Source: Candidatus Altimarinota bacterium
GTDB taxonomy: Bacteria > Patescibacteriota > Gracilibacteria > UBA4473
Length of the DNA stretch: 12,152 nucleotides
Assembly: GCA_027028725.1 (NCBI GenBank)
Contig: JALVIB010000031.1
Coordinates: 1-12,152, forward strand
Direction: 5' to 3'
Below, in pieces: positions 6,929-12,152 of this stretch (its first letter is position 1; each line of letters opens with the position of its first letter). A program made the position numbers and the translations under genes. The notes under the pieces were generated by a model, which was not told the DNA's origin, ran no database searches, and was given only the letters and a program-made list of their open reading frames with translations.

Positions 6929-7375
6929 CTACAAACCCAATTGCTTCTTCAAAGCCTCGGCTTCTGCTGCTTCAGCTTCTGCCTCAGACATTTCTTCTTC
7001 TTTTACTTTTGCTAATTCAAACTCTTTTTCTCGTTCTGCTTTTAATTTTTTCACATCTTCTCCATATTCTTTTTCTAATTCCGCGAATTTAACTTTTTCT
7101 TCCTCAAAAATTTTAATTAATTCGTTAATTTGCTCGATAGAAAGTCGCGGGATTGCGTCAATCACTCGTTGTTTTTCCTCCAAAGTCAGAGAAATTGATC
7201 CTTCCAAGAGAGTTAAAAAGTATTCCTCATCAAAAGTTGTATTTGGATGTGGTGGAATAACGAAATGGTGTTTTTTAGCAGCTTGCGAACCACCAGTATT
7301 AGTAATGGCCGTTTGATCACCAGCCCCAACATTTGTAGCTCCTTGAGCTTGAACTTTGTCGTCTGTATCAGTCAT
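6929..7375 (-). CDS. Conserved-looking unknown protein with charged coiled-coil, 148 residues
   Basis: No known domain is recognised. Residues 1-40 are Gly/Ala/Thr-rich and probably disordered. Residues about 48-95 (FDEEYFLTLLEGSISLTLEE, KQRVIDAIPRLSIEQINELI) look like a small helical domain. The rest is a Glu/Lys-rich heptad-like helix (KIFEEEKVKFAELEKEYGED...) ending in an Ala/Glu tract. There is no signal peptide or membrane helix, so it is probably cytoplasmic. I have the impression that similar proteins occur in Patescibacteria, but cannot verify it. The ATG follows a good promoter by about 23 nt with no Shine-Dalgarno site. The gene converges with murJ and is separated from rplU upstream by a terminator, so it is likely a single-gene transcript. 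Confidence 0.75.
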   Translation of the reverse strand: MTDTDDKVQAQGATNVGAGDQTAITNTGGSQAAKKHHFVIPPHPNTTFDEEYFLTLLEGSISLTLEEKQRVIDAIPRLSIEQINELIKIFEEEKVKFAELEKEYGEDVKKLKAEREKEFELAKVKEEEMSEAEAEAAEAEALKKQLGL

Positions 7376-7404
7376 TTTTAAGATAATTAAATTTTACGCG
7401 AAGG

Positions 7405-7433
7405 ATTATAACATTTTTTCGCGGGATTTCCAA
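7405..7433 (-). promoter_or_regulatory. Promoter of the 148-residue protein gene
   Basis: On the minus strand TTGGAA (7428-7433), 17 nt, then TGT-TATAAT: a perfect -10 (7405-7410) with the TGn extension. Transcription should begin near 7398. A CCCGCGAAA copy (7417-7425) lies in the spacer and could interfere with, or be neutral to, polymerase binding. Confidence 0.7.
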
Positions 7434-7438
7434 ATATA

Positions 7439-7468
7439 AAAAAACTGAACATTTTTACTCAGTTTTTT
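7439..7468 (-). terminator. Rho-independent terminator after rplU
   Basis: On the minus strand AAAAAACTGA, a 10-nt loop and TCAGTTTTTT form a 10-bp stem whose 3' arm ends in the T-run. It lies about 22 nt after the rplU stop and just before the next promoter. It is symmetrical, so it could act both ways. A separate 12-bp perfect palindrome, AGATTTAAATCT, sits next to it at 7469-7480. Confidence 0.75.
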
Positions 7469-7489
7469 AGATTTAAATCTAGCCAAATC

Positions 7490-7921
7490 CTACTTCTTCG
7501 CAGGCGCTTTTTTGGCTGCCGGTTTTTTAGCCGGTGCTTTTTTCGCAGTTGTTTTTGTTGCTGTTTTTTTCTCTACTTTTTTTTCAGCTGTTTTTTTCGG
7601 TGTAGCTGCTTTTCCCGCGATTTTTGTAATTTCAATCAAAGTGTAATCTTGACGATGTCCTTGTGTTCGGCGATATCGTTTTCGCGGTTTCATTTTGAAA
7701 ACTCTGATTTTGTCGCCTCGTCCGTGTTCTAGAACTTTTGCTTCAACTTTTTCGGTTAAAATTGGAGCACCGATTTGGAATCCTGTTCCGTCTTCTTCGG
7801 AAATTAACAAAGTATCAAAAGTGACTTTTTCGCCTACTTTTGCGTGAAGTTTGTCCACTTCCAATCTTTCGCCAACTTTGACGATTTCTTGATGTCCGCC
7901 GATTTTTACTACTGCAATCAT
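7490..7921 (-). CDS. rplU: Large ribosomal subunit protein bL21 with a Lys/Ala/Pro-rich tail
   Basis: bL21 binds 23S rRNA in the large subunit. Residues 1-103 cover the normal family length: MIAVVKIGGHQEIVKVGERL at the start, then VTFDTLLI, IGAPILTEKVEAKVLEHGRG, and the basic signature KMKPRKRYRRTQGHRQDYTL. Residues about 104-143 add a low-complexity tail of Lys, Ala, Thr and Pro (KKAPAKKPAAKKAPAKK) resembling histone H1-like tails; it probably contacts RNA. The usual partner rpmA (bL27) is not next to it: the downstream neighbour is a separate gene behind a terminator. The gene has its own promoter and a 99-nt structured leader. The start is the only ATG fitting the family, without a Shine-Dalgarno site. 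Confidence 0.95.
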   Translation of the reverse strand: MIAVVKIGGHQEIVKVGERLEVDKLHAKVGEKVTFDTLLISEEDGTGFQIGAPILTEKVEAKVLEHGRGDKIRVFKMKPRKRYRRTQGHRQDYTLIEITKIAGKAATPKKTAEKKVEKKTATKTTAKKAPAKKPAAKKAPAKK

Positions 7922-8020
7922 TTTAATTGAGGTTATCGTATGCTAGGTAATTTCCGCGAAATTCAGCGCTGTGCCCCGCAAGGCGGTGGAAATTTTGCGA
8001 CCCGCACACAGAAGTAATGC
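7922..8020 (-). promoter_or_regulatory. Structured 5' leader of rplU mRNA, partly a repeat element
   Basis: From the predicted start near 8020 to the ATG is about 99 nt, much longer than other leaders here. On the minus strand CTGTG/CACAG and, inside it, CGCAA/TTGCG can pair into a two-step stem with a loop containing CCACCGCC. Leaders upstream of bL21 genes act in feedback control in other bacteria, so this is a candidate. However, GCCCCGC-N3-GCGGTGG at 7973-7989 also occurs in the aminotransferase gene at 8810-8826, so part of the structure may just be an inserted repeat. Confidence 0.4.
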
Positions 8021-8026
8021 CCGCGA

Positions 8027-8054
8027 ATGATAAGAATCATTTTTTCTTTGTCAA
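8027..8054 (-). promoter_or_regulatory. Promoter of rplU
   Basis: On the minus strand a perfect TTGACA (8049-8054), 16 nt, then TATCAT (8027-8032, 5/6 match). It starts 4 nt beyond the stop of the aminotransferase gene; no terminator lies between, so read-through from that gene may add to rplU transcription. Confidence 0.7.
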
Positions 8055-8058
8055 ATTT

Positions 8059-9267
8059 TTAAAATTCCTCACCAAACCTTTCCACATCCGCTTCGGAAAC
8101 CCGCACATTTGTCGGCAATGTGATGTAATTCCGCATAAACTTTTCAGCTTGTGGGCAATCCCCTGCCTTGTAGCCAAATTTCGCGGGATTTACGCCCGCC
8201 GGCGAAATCGGATTTCCGTCCCATTCGTTTAAGTCAAAGCCAATTTTTTTCGCGCGTTTTTTAATTTCTGCGCGATCGACATTGAGCAAAATGACGCGAA
8301 AATAGTTTTCCGGAACAATCACTTTTGCCTGCGGAAAAATTCGCGGGATAATTTCCTGCCATTTTTTCGCGATTTTTTGACGATGCGCTAAATCTGATTT
8401 ACGACGATTCAAAGACTGCCGCAAAACACCCTGAATAGCGCGTGGCATCATCGTTCGCGGAAAATCCTCCGCTCCACATTTTTCGGCTGGTGTTACCGCT
8501 CGCGGAAAAAGTTTTAGTTTTGACCAAAATCCCGCGAAAAATCGCCCGCCGTAAAACCAAAATTTCAAAGCAATCGCTAAAACAAGCGGTTGCAATAAAT
8601 GTTTCAAAGTCCAAACTTTCCCAGCTGACGGAAGAGAAATTCCCCGAAATTTTTTCGCGTATTCTGAATTTTCGTTCCATAAAAGCGCCCCACCCGATAC
8701 ACAAGAAACATCTTTTTCGCGACCGAAACTCAAAATTTTAGCGTCAGCATATTTAGAAATTGGCGCAAAAAAATGCGCGCCGTCCTCGATGATAAAAATT
8801 TCGCGCCGCGCCCCGCTCTGCGGTGGGGATTTTTTTAGTTCAGAAATTTTTTGCAAATTAACTTGTTGTCCAAAAGTATGTGGAACAAGCAAAATCCCGA
8901 TTTGATCGATTTTTTTCGCGAGATTTTCCAGATCCAAAAGCCCCCGCTCATCACAATCCAGCCACTCAATTTCCAGACCTTCGGCTAGAAACGGAGTCGC
9001 CATCACCGCACAACAAACCGCCGGAATTCCCACTTTTTTCTTGGTTTTTACAATCTTGGCAATTTCCCCTAACGCCGTCCGCGCCGCGTTGAAAAGGTGG
9101 TAATTTTTTGTTTGAAAATCTCGCGAAAAATTCCTTTTAGCTCCCTCTCCTTCTAGGAGAGGGTTGGGGTGAGGTTTTAAAAACAAAAACCGCACATTCC
9201 AAAACGCCTGCCACGCTGTTTTGATTGTAAAATTCGGTCCGAGCTGATTAGAAATAAATTTTTTCAC
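8059..9267 (-). CDS. DegT/DnrJ/EryC1/StrS family PLP-dependent aminotransferase
   Basis: This family transfers an amino group to keto-sugars for surface glycans and related products; the precise substrate cannot be read. The order of motifs fits: YHLFNAARTALGEIAK (residues 56-71), VGIPAVCCAV (79-88), ILLVPHTFGQQVNL (125-138), IIEDGAHFF (159-167, the Asp that contacts the PLP ring nitrogen) and SFGREKDVSCVSGG (180-193), in which Lys185 should form the PLP Schiff base. The length of 402 is normal. Two short stretches look inserted: KPHPNPLLEGEGA (31-43), from a family A repeat, and SPPQSGARR (147-155), from another palindrome; both lie outside the conserved blocks. The GTG start at 9267 is directly behind a promoter. 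The next genes on both sides have separate promoters, so it may be transcribed alone, with read-through into rplU. Confidence 0.85.
   Translation of the reverse strand: MKKFISNQLGPNFTIKTAWQAFWNVRFLFLKPHPNPLLEGEGAKRNFSRDFQTKNYHLFNAARTALGEIAKIVKTKKKVGIPAVCCAVMATPFLAEGLEIEWLDCDERGLLDLENLAKKIDQIGILLVPHTFGQQVNLQKISELKKSPPQSGARREIFIIEDGAHFFAPISKYADAKILSFGREKDVSCVSGGALLWNENSEYAKKFRGISLPSAGKVWTLKHLLQPLVLAIALKFWFYGGRFFAGFWSKLKLFPRAVTPAEKCGAEDFPRTMMPRAIQGVLRQSLNRRKSDLAHRQKIAKKWQEIIPRIFPQAKVIVPENYFRVILLNVDRAEIKKRAKKIGFDLNEWDGNPISPAGVNPAKFGYKAGDCPQAEKFMRNYITLPTNVRVSEADVERFGEEF
8810..8828 (-). repeat. Family C palindrome inside the aminotransferase gene
   Basis: GCCCCGC-TCT-GCGGTGGGG (plus strand) shares both arms with GCCCCGC-AAG-GCGGTGG at 7973-7989 in the rplU leader; only the central triplet differs. 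Read on the minus strand it encodes part of SPPQSGARR, between the ELKK helix and the IIEDGAH strand, where the family normally has a short turn. Confidence 0.6.
9141..9174 (-). repeat. Family A palindromic repeat inside the aminotransferase gene
   Basis: The plus-strand sequence CTCCCTCTCC-TTCTAGGAGAGGG-TTGGGGTGAGG matches the two copies in murL. Here it is translated from the opposite strand, as KPHPNPLLEGEGA (residues 31-43), without a stop or a frame change. Confidence 0.85.
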
Positions 9268-9273
9268 GGCAAC

Positions 9274-9301
9274 AATATAGCAAAATGAAAAAAATTGTCA
9301 T
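9274..9301 (-). promoter_or_regulatory. Promoter of the aminotransferase gene, likely leaderless
   Basis: On the minus strand ATGACA (9296-9301), 16 nt, then TGC-TATATT (-10 at 9274-9279, TGn extension). The expected start is about 9267, the G of the GTG start codon, so the mRNA would have no leader. Confidence 0.6.
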
Positions 9302-9308
9302 TTAAACC

Positions 9309-9341
9309 TTCCCCCTGACAAGGGTGGGAATGAGGGGGGTT
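9309..9341 (+). repeat. Family B palindromic repeat between genes
   Basis: TTCCCCCTGACAAGGG, a spacer, then GAGGGGGGTT: close to the element at 4170-4197 inside murL (shared CCCCCTGACAAGGG). Here it is noncoding, about 40 bp upstream of the aminotransferase start. Confidence 0.75.
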
Positions 9342-9388
9342 GTTTGAAAATCCCGCGAAAAAAATGGTTATTGATGAGCAAATCCCCC

Positions 9389-9416
9389 TAAACCTGCCTG
9401 CCGGCAGGCAGGTTTA
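9389..9416. repeat. Perfect 28-bp palindrome
   Basis: The centre is CCTGCCTGCCGGCAGGCAGG (9393-9412), extended on both sides by TAAA/TTTA. All 14 pairs match. No T-run follows on either strand, so it is not a standard terminator. The 28 bp are GC-rich against an A/T-rich background, which suggests a dispersed mobile repeat. Confidence 0.85.
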
Positions 9417-9436
9417 TTTCAGGATCTCTCTTTTAG

Positions 9437-9455
9437 ATTCTGGACAAGCCAGAAT
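9437..9455. repeat. Short hairpin repeat ATTCTGG/CCAGAAT
   Basis: ATTCTGG-ACAAG-CCAGAAT, followed by GACA, forms a 7-bp stem with a 5-nt loop. It resembles a dispersed hairpin I associate with many bacterial genomes. Around it, 9302-9523 holds no gene: only this hairpin, the 28-bp palindrome, the family B repeat, two CCCGCGAAA copies (9352, 9471) and an A/T-rich stretch with repeated TTAACTWTTAA words (9494-9534). Confidence 0.6.
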
Positions 9456-9523
9456 GACAAAAAAAGGAAATTTCGCGGGATTTATCAAAAAATTATTAAC
9501 TTTTAACTATTAATTTTTCATTA

Positions 9524-11968
9524 TTAACTATTAACCTCCCCCAACGCTGCCAAATCATCATACCGACCGGCGAAATAATAAAGCCGTCGTAAATATTTAG
9601 TTGTCGATGGTGAAAATCCTGATGACGAAGCGGTTATCGGATTAACAATTTCCGCGACGCGATGCGCCACCTCGCGATAAATTTCCTCTTTTAATTTTTC
9701 GCGGAATTTTTCCGGCACTCCCCTTTTCAACATATTGAAAATCTTGTGAGCGGTTTCCTCATCCGCCGAAAAAAGCAGTTCCAAAATCCCTTTCAACGAC
9801 TTCGAGTCCCCCATCTTGGCACGCGCAACTAAAGAGTGGAGACGAATTTCCAAGTTTTCCTCGCGTGAAAATTGATACAAAAGAGGCAAACTCTGAAAAT
9901 CATCAATTTCTCCAATCGCGTAAATTCCCGCGATTTTTTCCTCGTGGTTGGAAGATTGCAAAAAGTTGTGCAAAATCCCGCGAAGTTTTTCTTGATCGTA
10001 AAACTTCCACAGAGAAATTACCGCATGACTACGCACTCGTGGTGAAGAATTTTCCAAATATGGTTCGACAAAAGTGACAATATCCGGATCGTCAAACATC
10101 AAACAAGACCGCAAACAAATCGCCTGCAATTTTTCGTCATTGGAATTCATAATGCGGTGAAAAAACGGCACCACTTCCTCCGGTGGCAAATGACGGAAAA
10201 TGTTCATTACCACGAGTTTTTTGAGGTAGGAAGATTTCGCGGAATTAAAAAGTTTCTGCAAAACGCTAATCAGTTTTGAGCGAGTAAAATGCCGATTTTG
10301 AGCGTATTCGCGAAGTTTTTCAACTTCCAACATTGCTTCCAAAACACGCATTTTAATTTGTAAATCTTCGGTTTCTTTTTCCAAAATATGAATATAAGTG
10401 TGAATCATCTCCATATTTTGAATTTGCGCCAAAGTTTCCGCGATTTTTTCGCGCAAAACCAAATCGTAATCCTGTTTTTTTAATTCCTCGGATAAAATTC
10501 GGTGCGCACCATGATGTCCACTTTGCCCCAAAACCTCGATGGCGCGAACTTTTTGAGAAATATTTTCGGCTGTTTCCAGATTTTTTTTCGCGAGTTTTGT
10601 CCGTGATTTGTGGAGAAAGGTTGAGACGATAAAAATCCCTGCCGCCAAAATTGCAATTATCAAAGGCAAAAATATTAAAGCGGAAAATTGCCGAAGTATT
10701 GACACAATAATTACAGCTAAAATAATCCCGATTGGAACGAGCATTCCCTCGACAATGTGGCGCAAAAATTCGCGGGATTTTTCGATTACGGAATAAAAAG
10801 ACAAGTGGTAGCCAGACATAAAAAGCGAGTGTGCACTGTGCTCAAAACCTCGCACGAAATTAATTGGCGCTTGTCCACCGAAAATAAAAGACAAAGTCAT
10901 GGTCAAAAATCCCGCGAAATAAATGTTAATTGCCTTCACAATTCCCCATCTTCGCAGGATGTAAGGTGTAATAACCAGTTGAAAAAGAATCGCAAATAGC
11001 CCGAACAACAAACTCAATCCGGTCAAATCGTGCAACAAAGTTTCGTGCGCAAATAATTCCGCGGAAGTTTTTTCGATTTCCTGTTTGGCAAAATGCACGA
11101 TATCACGCGCTCCTTGCTTTATGTCGGAAAAAATATCGGCTTGCAAAAGTTCCCCGTTCCAGGAAATTTTCGCGGGATTTTCAAAATTAGAATCCAGCGT
11201 ACGAATAAATTCAAATTCCGTCACGGTGTACAAAACTGATTGCAACAAAATCACCACCAAAAGATATTTCAGAAAAGGCGTTTGGCGTAATTCGCGGAAA
11301 ATTTTCCGGAACGAATTTCCGTATTGTTCATAGGGATCTTTGGTTGAAATAAGATGTGGAACTTTTTTTAAAATTTTGGCTTCAAACAACAGCATTCCAC
11401 CGATTATAGCCAACGGAATAAGCCAGACAAACAACAAATCCTGCGCCATTAAGTCTGGAAGAAATTCCAGAATTAGTAAAATAATTCCCGCCATTACCAC
11501 CAGTCCAAAAGTCAGCGCTGAATCAATAACTGGAATCGCTCTTTCCGCTTGCATCGGAGAAAACAGAGATTCAGTTTTTCGTAAAAGCCCAATTCGAAGA
11601 CGCGGATAAAGCAAATCTTTGACCAAAATTGCCAGAAACAAAAATTCCACTTGGTTAGCTTGCCCGTTTCGCAGGAAAAATCCCGCGAAAATAAACAGCA
11701 TACTCAAACCAATTGTCCACAATAAAACCCGCGAAATTTCTATTTTTTGCAGAAAAAGATGCGATAAAATGCTCCCTAAAAACATTAAAACTGCTTCGAG
11801 CAAGAACAACCACAACAAATTTTGAATTCCAAAAAACTCAATAAATAACGAAGTAGTCACAATCCAAGCCAAAATAAATCCAGCTTGGTAGAAAAAAGTC
11901 AAAAACCACATAAATCCCATACGCGACCGCATATTTATTGGAATCATTAGATAATTTGCTTTTTTCAT
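9524..11968 (-). CDS. MFS-like 12-helix membrane protein with C-terminal HEAT-like repeats
   Basis: Residues 1-455 hold about 12 hydrophobic helices in two halves (about 16-200 and 232-452), as in the major facilitator superfamily. A soluble segment of about 60 residues (256-314) lies after helix 7. Residues about 465-790 form a helical repeat region of the HEAT/ARM kind, with paired helices such as KVRAIEVLGQSGHHGAHRIL, SPRVRSHAVISLWKFYDQEK and EEKIAGIYAIGEIDDFQSLP. Fusions of this type resemble membrane proteins sometimes labelled as nucleotide (ATP/ADP antiporter-like) transporters, a possibility for a nucleotide scavenger, but I see no decisive substrate motif. The HEAT part would be cytoplasmic and may bind a partner protein. 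The ATG at 11968 is first in the frame, about 34 nt after the predicted transcription start. The downstream neighbour, the aminotransferase gene, has its own promoter. Confidence 0.75.
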   Translation of the reverse strand: MKKANYLMIPINMRSRMGFMWFLTFFYQAGFILAWIVTTSLFIEFFGIQNLLWLFLLEAVLMFLGSILSHLFLQKIEISRVLLWTIGLSMLFIFAGFFLRNGQANQVEFLFLAILVKDLLYPRLRIGLLRKTESLFSPMQAERAIPVIDSALTFGLVVMAGIILLILEFLPDLMAQDLLFVWLIPLAIIGGMLLFEAKILKKVPHLISTKDPYEQYGNSFRKIFRELRQTPFLKYLLVVILLQSVLYTVTEFEFIRTLDSNFENPAKISWNGELLQADIFSDIKQGARDIVHFAKQEIEKTSAELFAHETLLHDLTGLSLLFGLFAILFQLVITPYILRRWGIVKAINIYFAGFLTMTLSFIFGGQAPINFVRGFEHSAHSLFMSGYHLSFYSVIEKSREFLRHIVEGMLVPIGIILAVIIVSILRQFSALIFLPLIIAILAAGIFIVSTFLHKSRTKLAKKNLETAENISQKVRAIEVLGQSGHHGAHRILSEELKKQDYDLVLREKIAETLAQIQNMEMIHTYIHILEKETEDLQIKMRVLEAMLEVEKLREYAQNRHFTRSKLISVLQKLFNSAKSSYLKKLVVMNIFRHLPPEEVVPFFHRIMNSNDEKLQAICLRSCLMFDDPDIVTFVEPYLENSSPRVRSHAVISLWKFYDQEKLRGILHNFLQSSNHEEKIAGIYAIGEIDDFQSLPLLYQFSREENLEIRLHSLVARAKMGDSKSLKGILELLFSADEETAHKIFNMLKRGVPEKFREKLKEEIYREVAHRVAEIVNPITASSSGFSPSTTKYLRRLYYFAGRYDDLAALGEVNS

Positions 11969-12008
11969 TTTTTATTACTTTTTATATAAACTTGCTTTAC
12001 AACATCAG

Positions 12009-12037
12009 ATTATATCACAAAATATATAAAAAAACAA
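12009..12037 (-). promoter_or_regulatory. Promoter of the MFS-HEAT gene
   Basis: On the minus strand TGA-TATAAT is a perfect extended -10 (12009-12014) with a weak -35, TTGTTT (12032-12037), at 17 nt. Transcription should start near 12002, 34 nt before the ATG. No Shine-Dalgarno site lies in the leader. Confidence 0.65.
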
Positions 12038-12094
12038 CAACATTATATGTACATTTCGCGGGATTTATAATTATTAAAAGTTCCAATAAAAAAC

Positions 12095-12145
12095 TTAAGT
12101 CCAGACTTAAAACAACTTTTTATCCTGTACCAAGTCCAGACTTGG
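12095..12145. repeat. Pair of AAGTC-CA-GACTT palindromes
   Basis: TTAAGTCCAGACTTAA (12095-12110) and CCAAGTCCAGACTTGG (12130-12145) share the core AAGTCCAGACTT; the outer pairs differ (TT/AA against CC/GG) but both still pair. Centres are 35 bp apart. They could be a dispersed hairpin repeat or a paired protein-binding site for a gene beyond the right edge. Apart from these, one CCCGCGAAA copy (12054-12062) and the promoter, 11969-12152 holds nothing recognisable. Confidence 0.6.
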
Positions 12146-12152
12146 ATTTTCA

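Larger units (their letters stand above)
3525..12062. repeat. Dispersed CCCGCGAAA motif family, about 21 exact copies on both strands
   Basis: Exact copies of CCCGCGAAA or its complement begin at about 3525, 3627, 3707, 3798, 4210, 4704, 5563, 5810, 6105, 6662, 6878, 7417, 8179, 8531, 9352, 9471, 10911, 11168, 11682, 11728 and 12054, with many one-base variants such as TTTCGCGGA. The usual context is AAATCCCGCGAAATTT. Copies lie in coding and noncoding DNA and on both strands. There is none in 1-3480 or from about 5000 to 5555. Counts are by eye. Confidence 0.9.

Noticed and set aside
8026..8047. AATGAT-AAGA-ATCATT followed by T-run as a plus-strand terminator
   Set aside because: No plus-strand gene ends here. 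The segment is better explained as the -10 and spacer of the rplU promoter on the minus strand.
8442..9092. Plus-strand ORFs of 70 and 99 codons within the aminotransferase region
   Set aside because: They oppose a gene with clear family motifs; their composition is that of antisense frames.
9389..9416. The 28-bp palindrome as terminator of the MFS-HEAT gene
   Set aside because: No T-run follows the stem on either strand, and it lies more than 100 bp from the stop codon.
1..12152. UGA read as glycine, as in Gracilibacteria and Absconditabacteria
   Set aside because: No in-frame TGA was found in the long genes despite many glycines, so recoding is unsupported. That no gene ends in TGA (five TAA, three TAG) is too few cases to interpret.

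Overview
The window looks like chromosome from a small-genome bacterium of the Candidate Phyla Radiation (Patescibacteria). The support is indirect. The sequence is AT-rich, no gene has a visible Shine-Dalgarno site, the murein genes (murL, a short murJ) are compact and divergent, and there is a charged, coiled-coil small protein of a kind I associate with this group. The standard code fits: no in-frame TGA occurs in any gene, and all eight visible stop codons are TAA or TAG. The exact lineage cannot be read from the sequence.

Layout. Positions 1-3453 (minus) hold most of a very large secreted surface protein. It has a signal peptide, ten BspA-type (DUF285) 25-residue repeats and then about six Ig-like domains, and it runs off the left edge. 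On the plus strand follow murL (3570-4997, epimerase for UDP-MurNAc-L-Ala-L-Glu), two small unknown ORFs (5059-5310 and 5324-5548, the latter without a normal start) and murJ (5587-6870, lipid II flippase). On the minus strand follow a 148-residue unknown protein (6929-7375), rplU for bL21 with a Lys/Ala/Pro tail (7490-7921), a DegT-family sugar aminotransferase (8059-9267) and an 814-residue MFS-like transporter fused to HEAT-like repeats (9524-11968).

Common theme. Several genes concern the cell envelope: a surface adhesin-like protein, two peptidoglycan steps (MurL in the cytoplasm, MurJ in the membrane) and a probable surface-sugar aminotransferase. They do not form one operon. Most have their own candidate promoter, often with an extended -10 (TGn), and three start codons lie about 7 nt after a -10 box, which suggests leaderless mRNAs.

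The most unusual content is repeats. (1) A 9-mer, CCCGCGAAA (extended AAATCCCGCGAAATTT), occurs about 21 times exactly on both strands from 3525 to 12062, inside and between genes. It is absent from the surface-protein gene and from the small-ORF stretch at about 5000-5555. An inverted pair of it forms the terminator after murJ, much as DNA-uptake sequences do in Neisseria and Haemophilus. (2) Short palindromic elements of at least three families sit in frame inside murL (four copies) and the aminotransferase gene (two copies), read in different frames without stops, like the palindromic elements of Rickettsia. (3) The surface-protein gene carries a nearly identical 375-bp-offset internal duplication.
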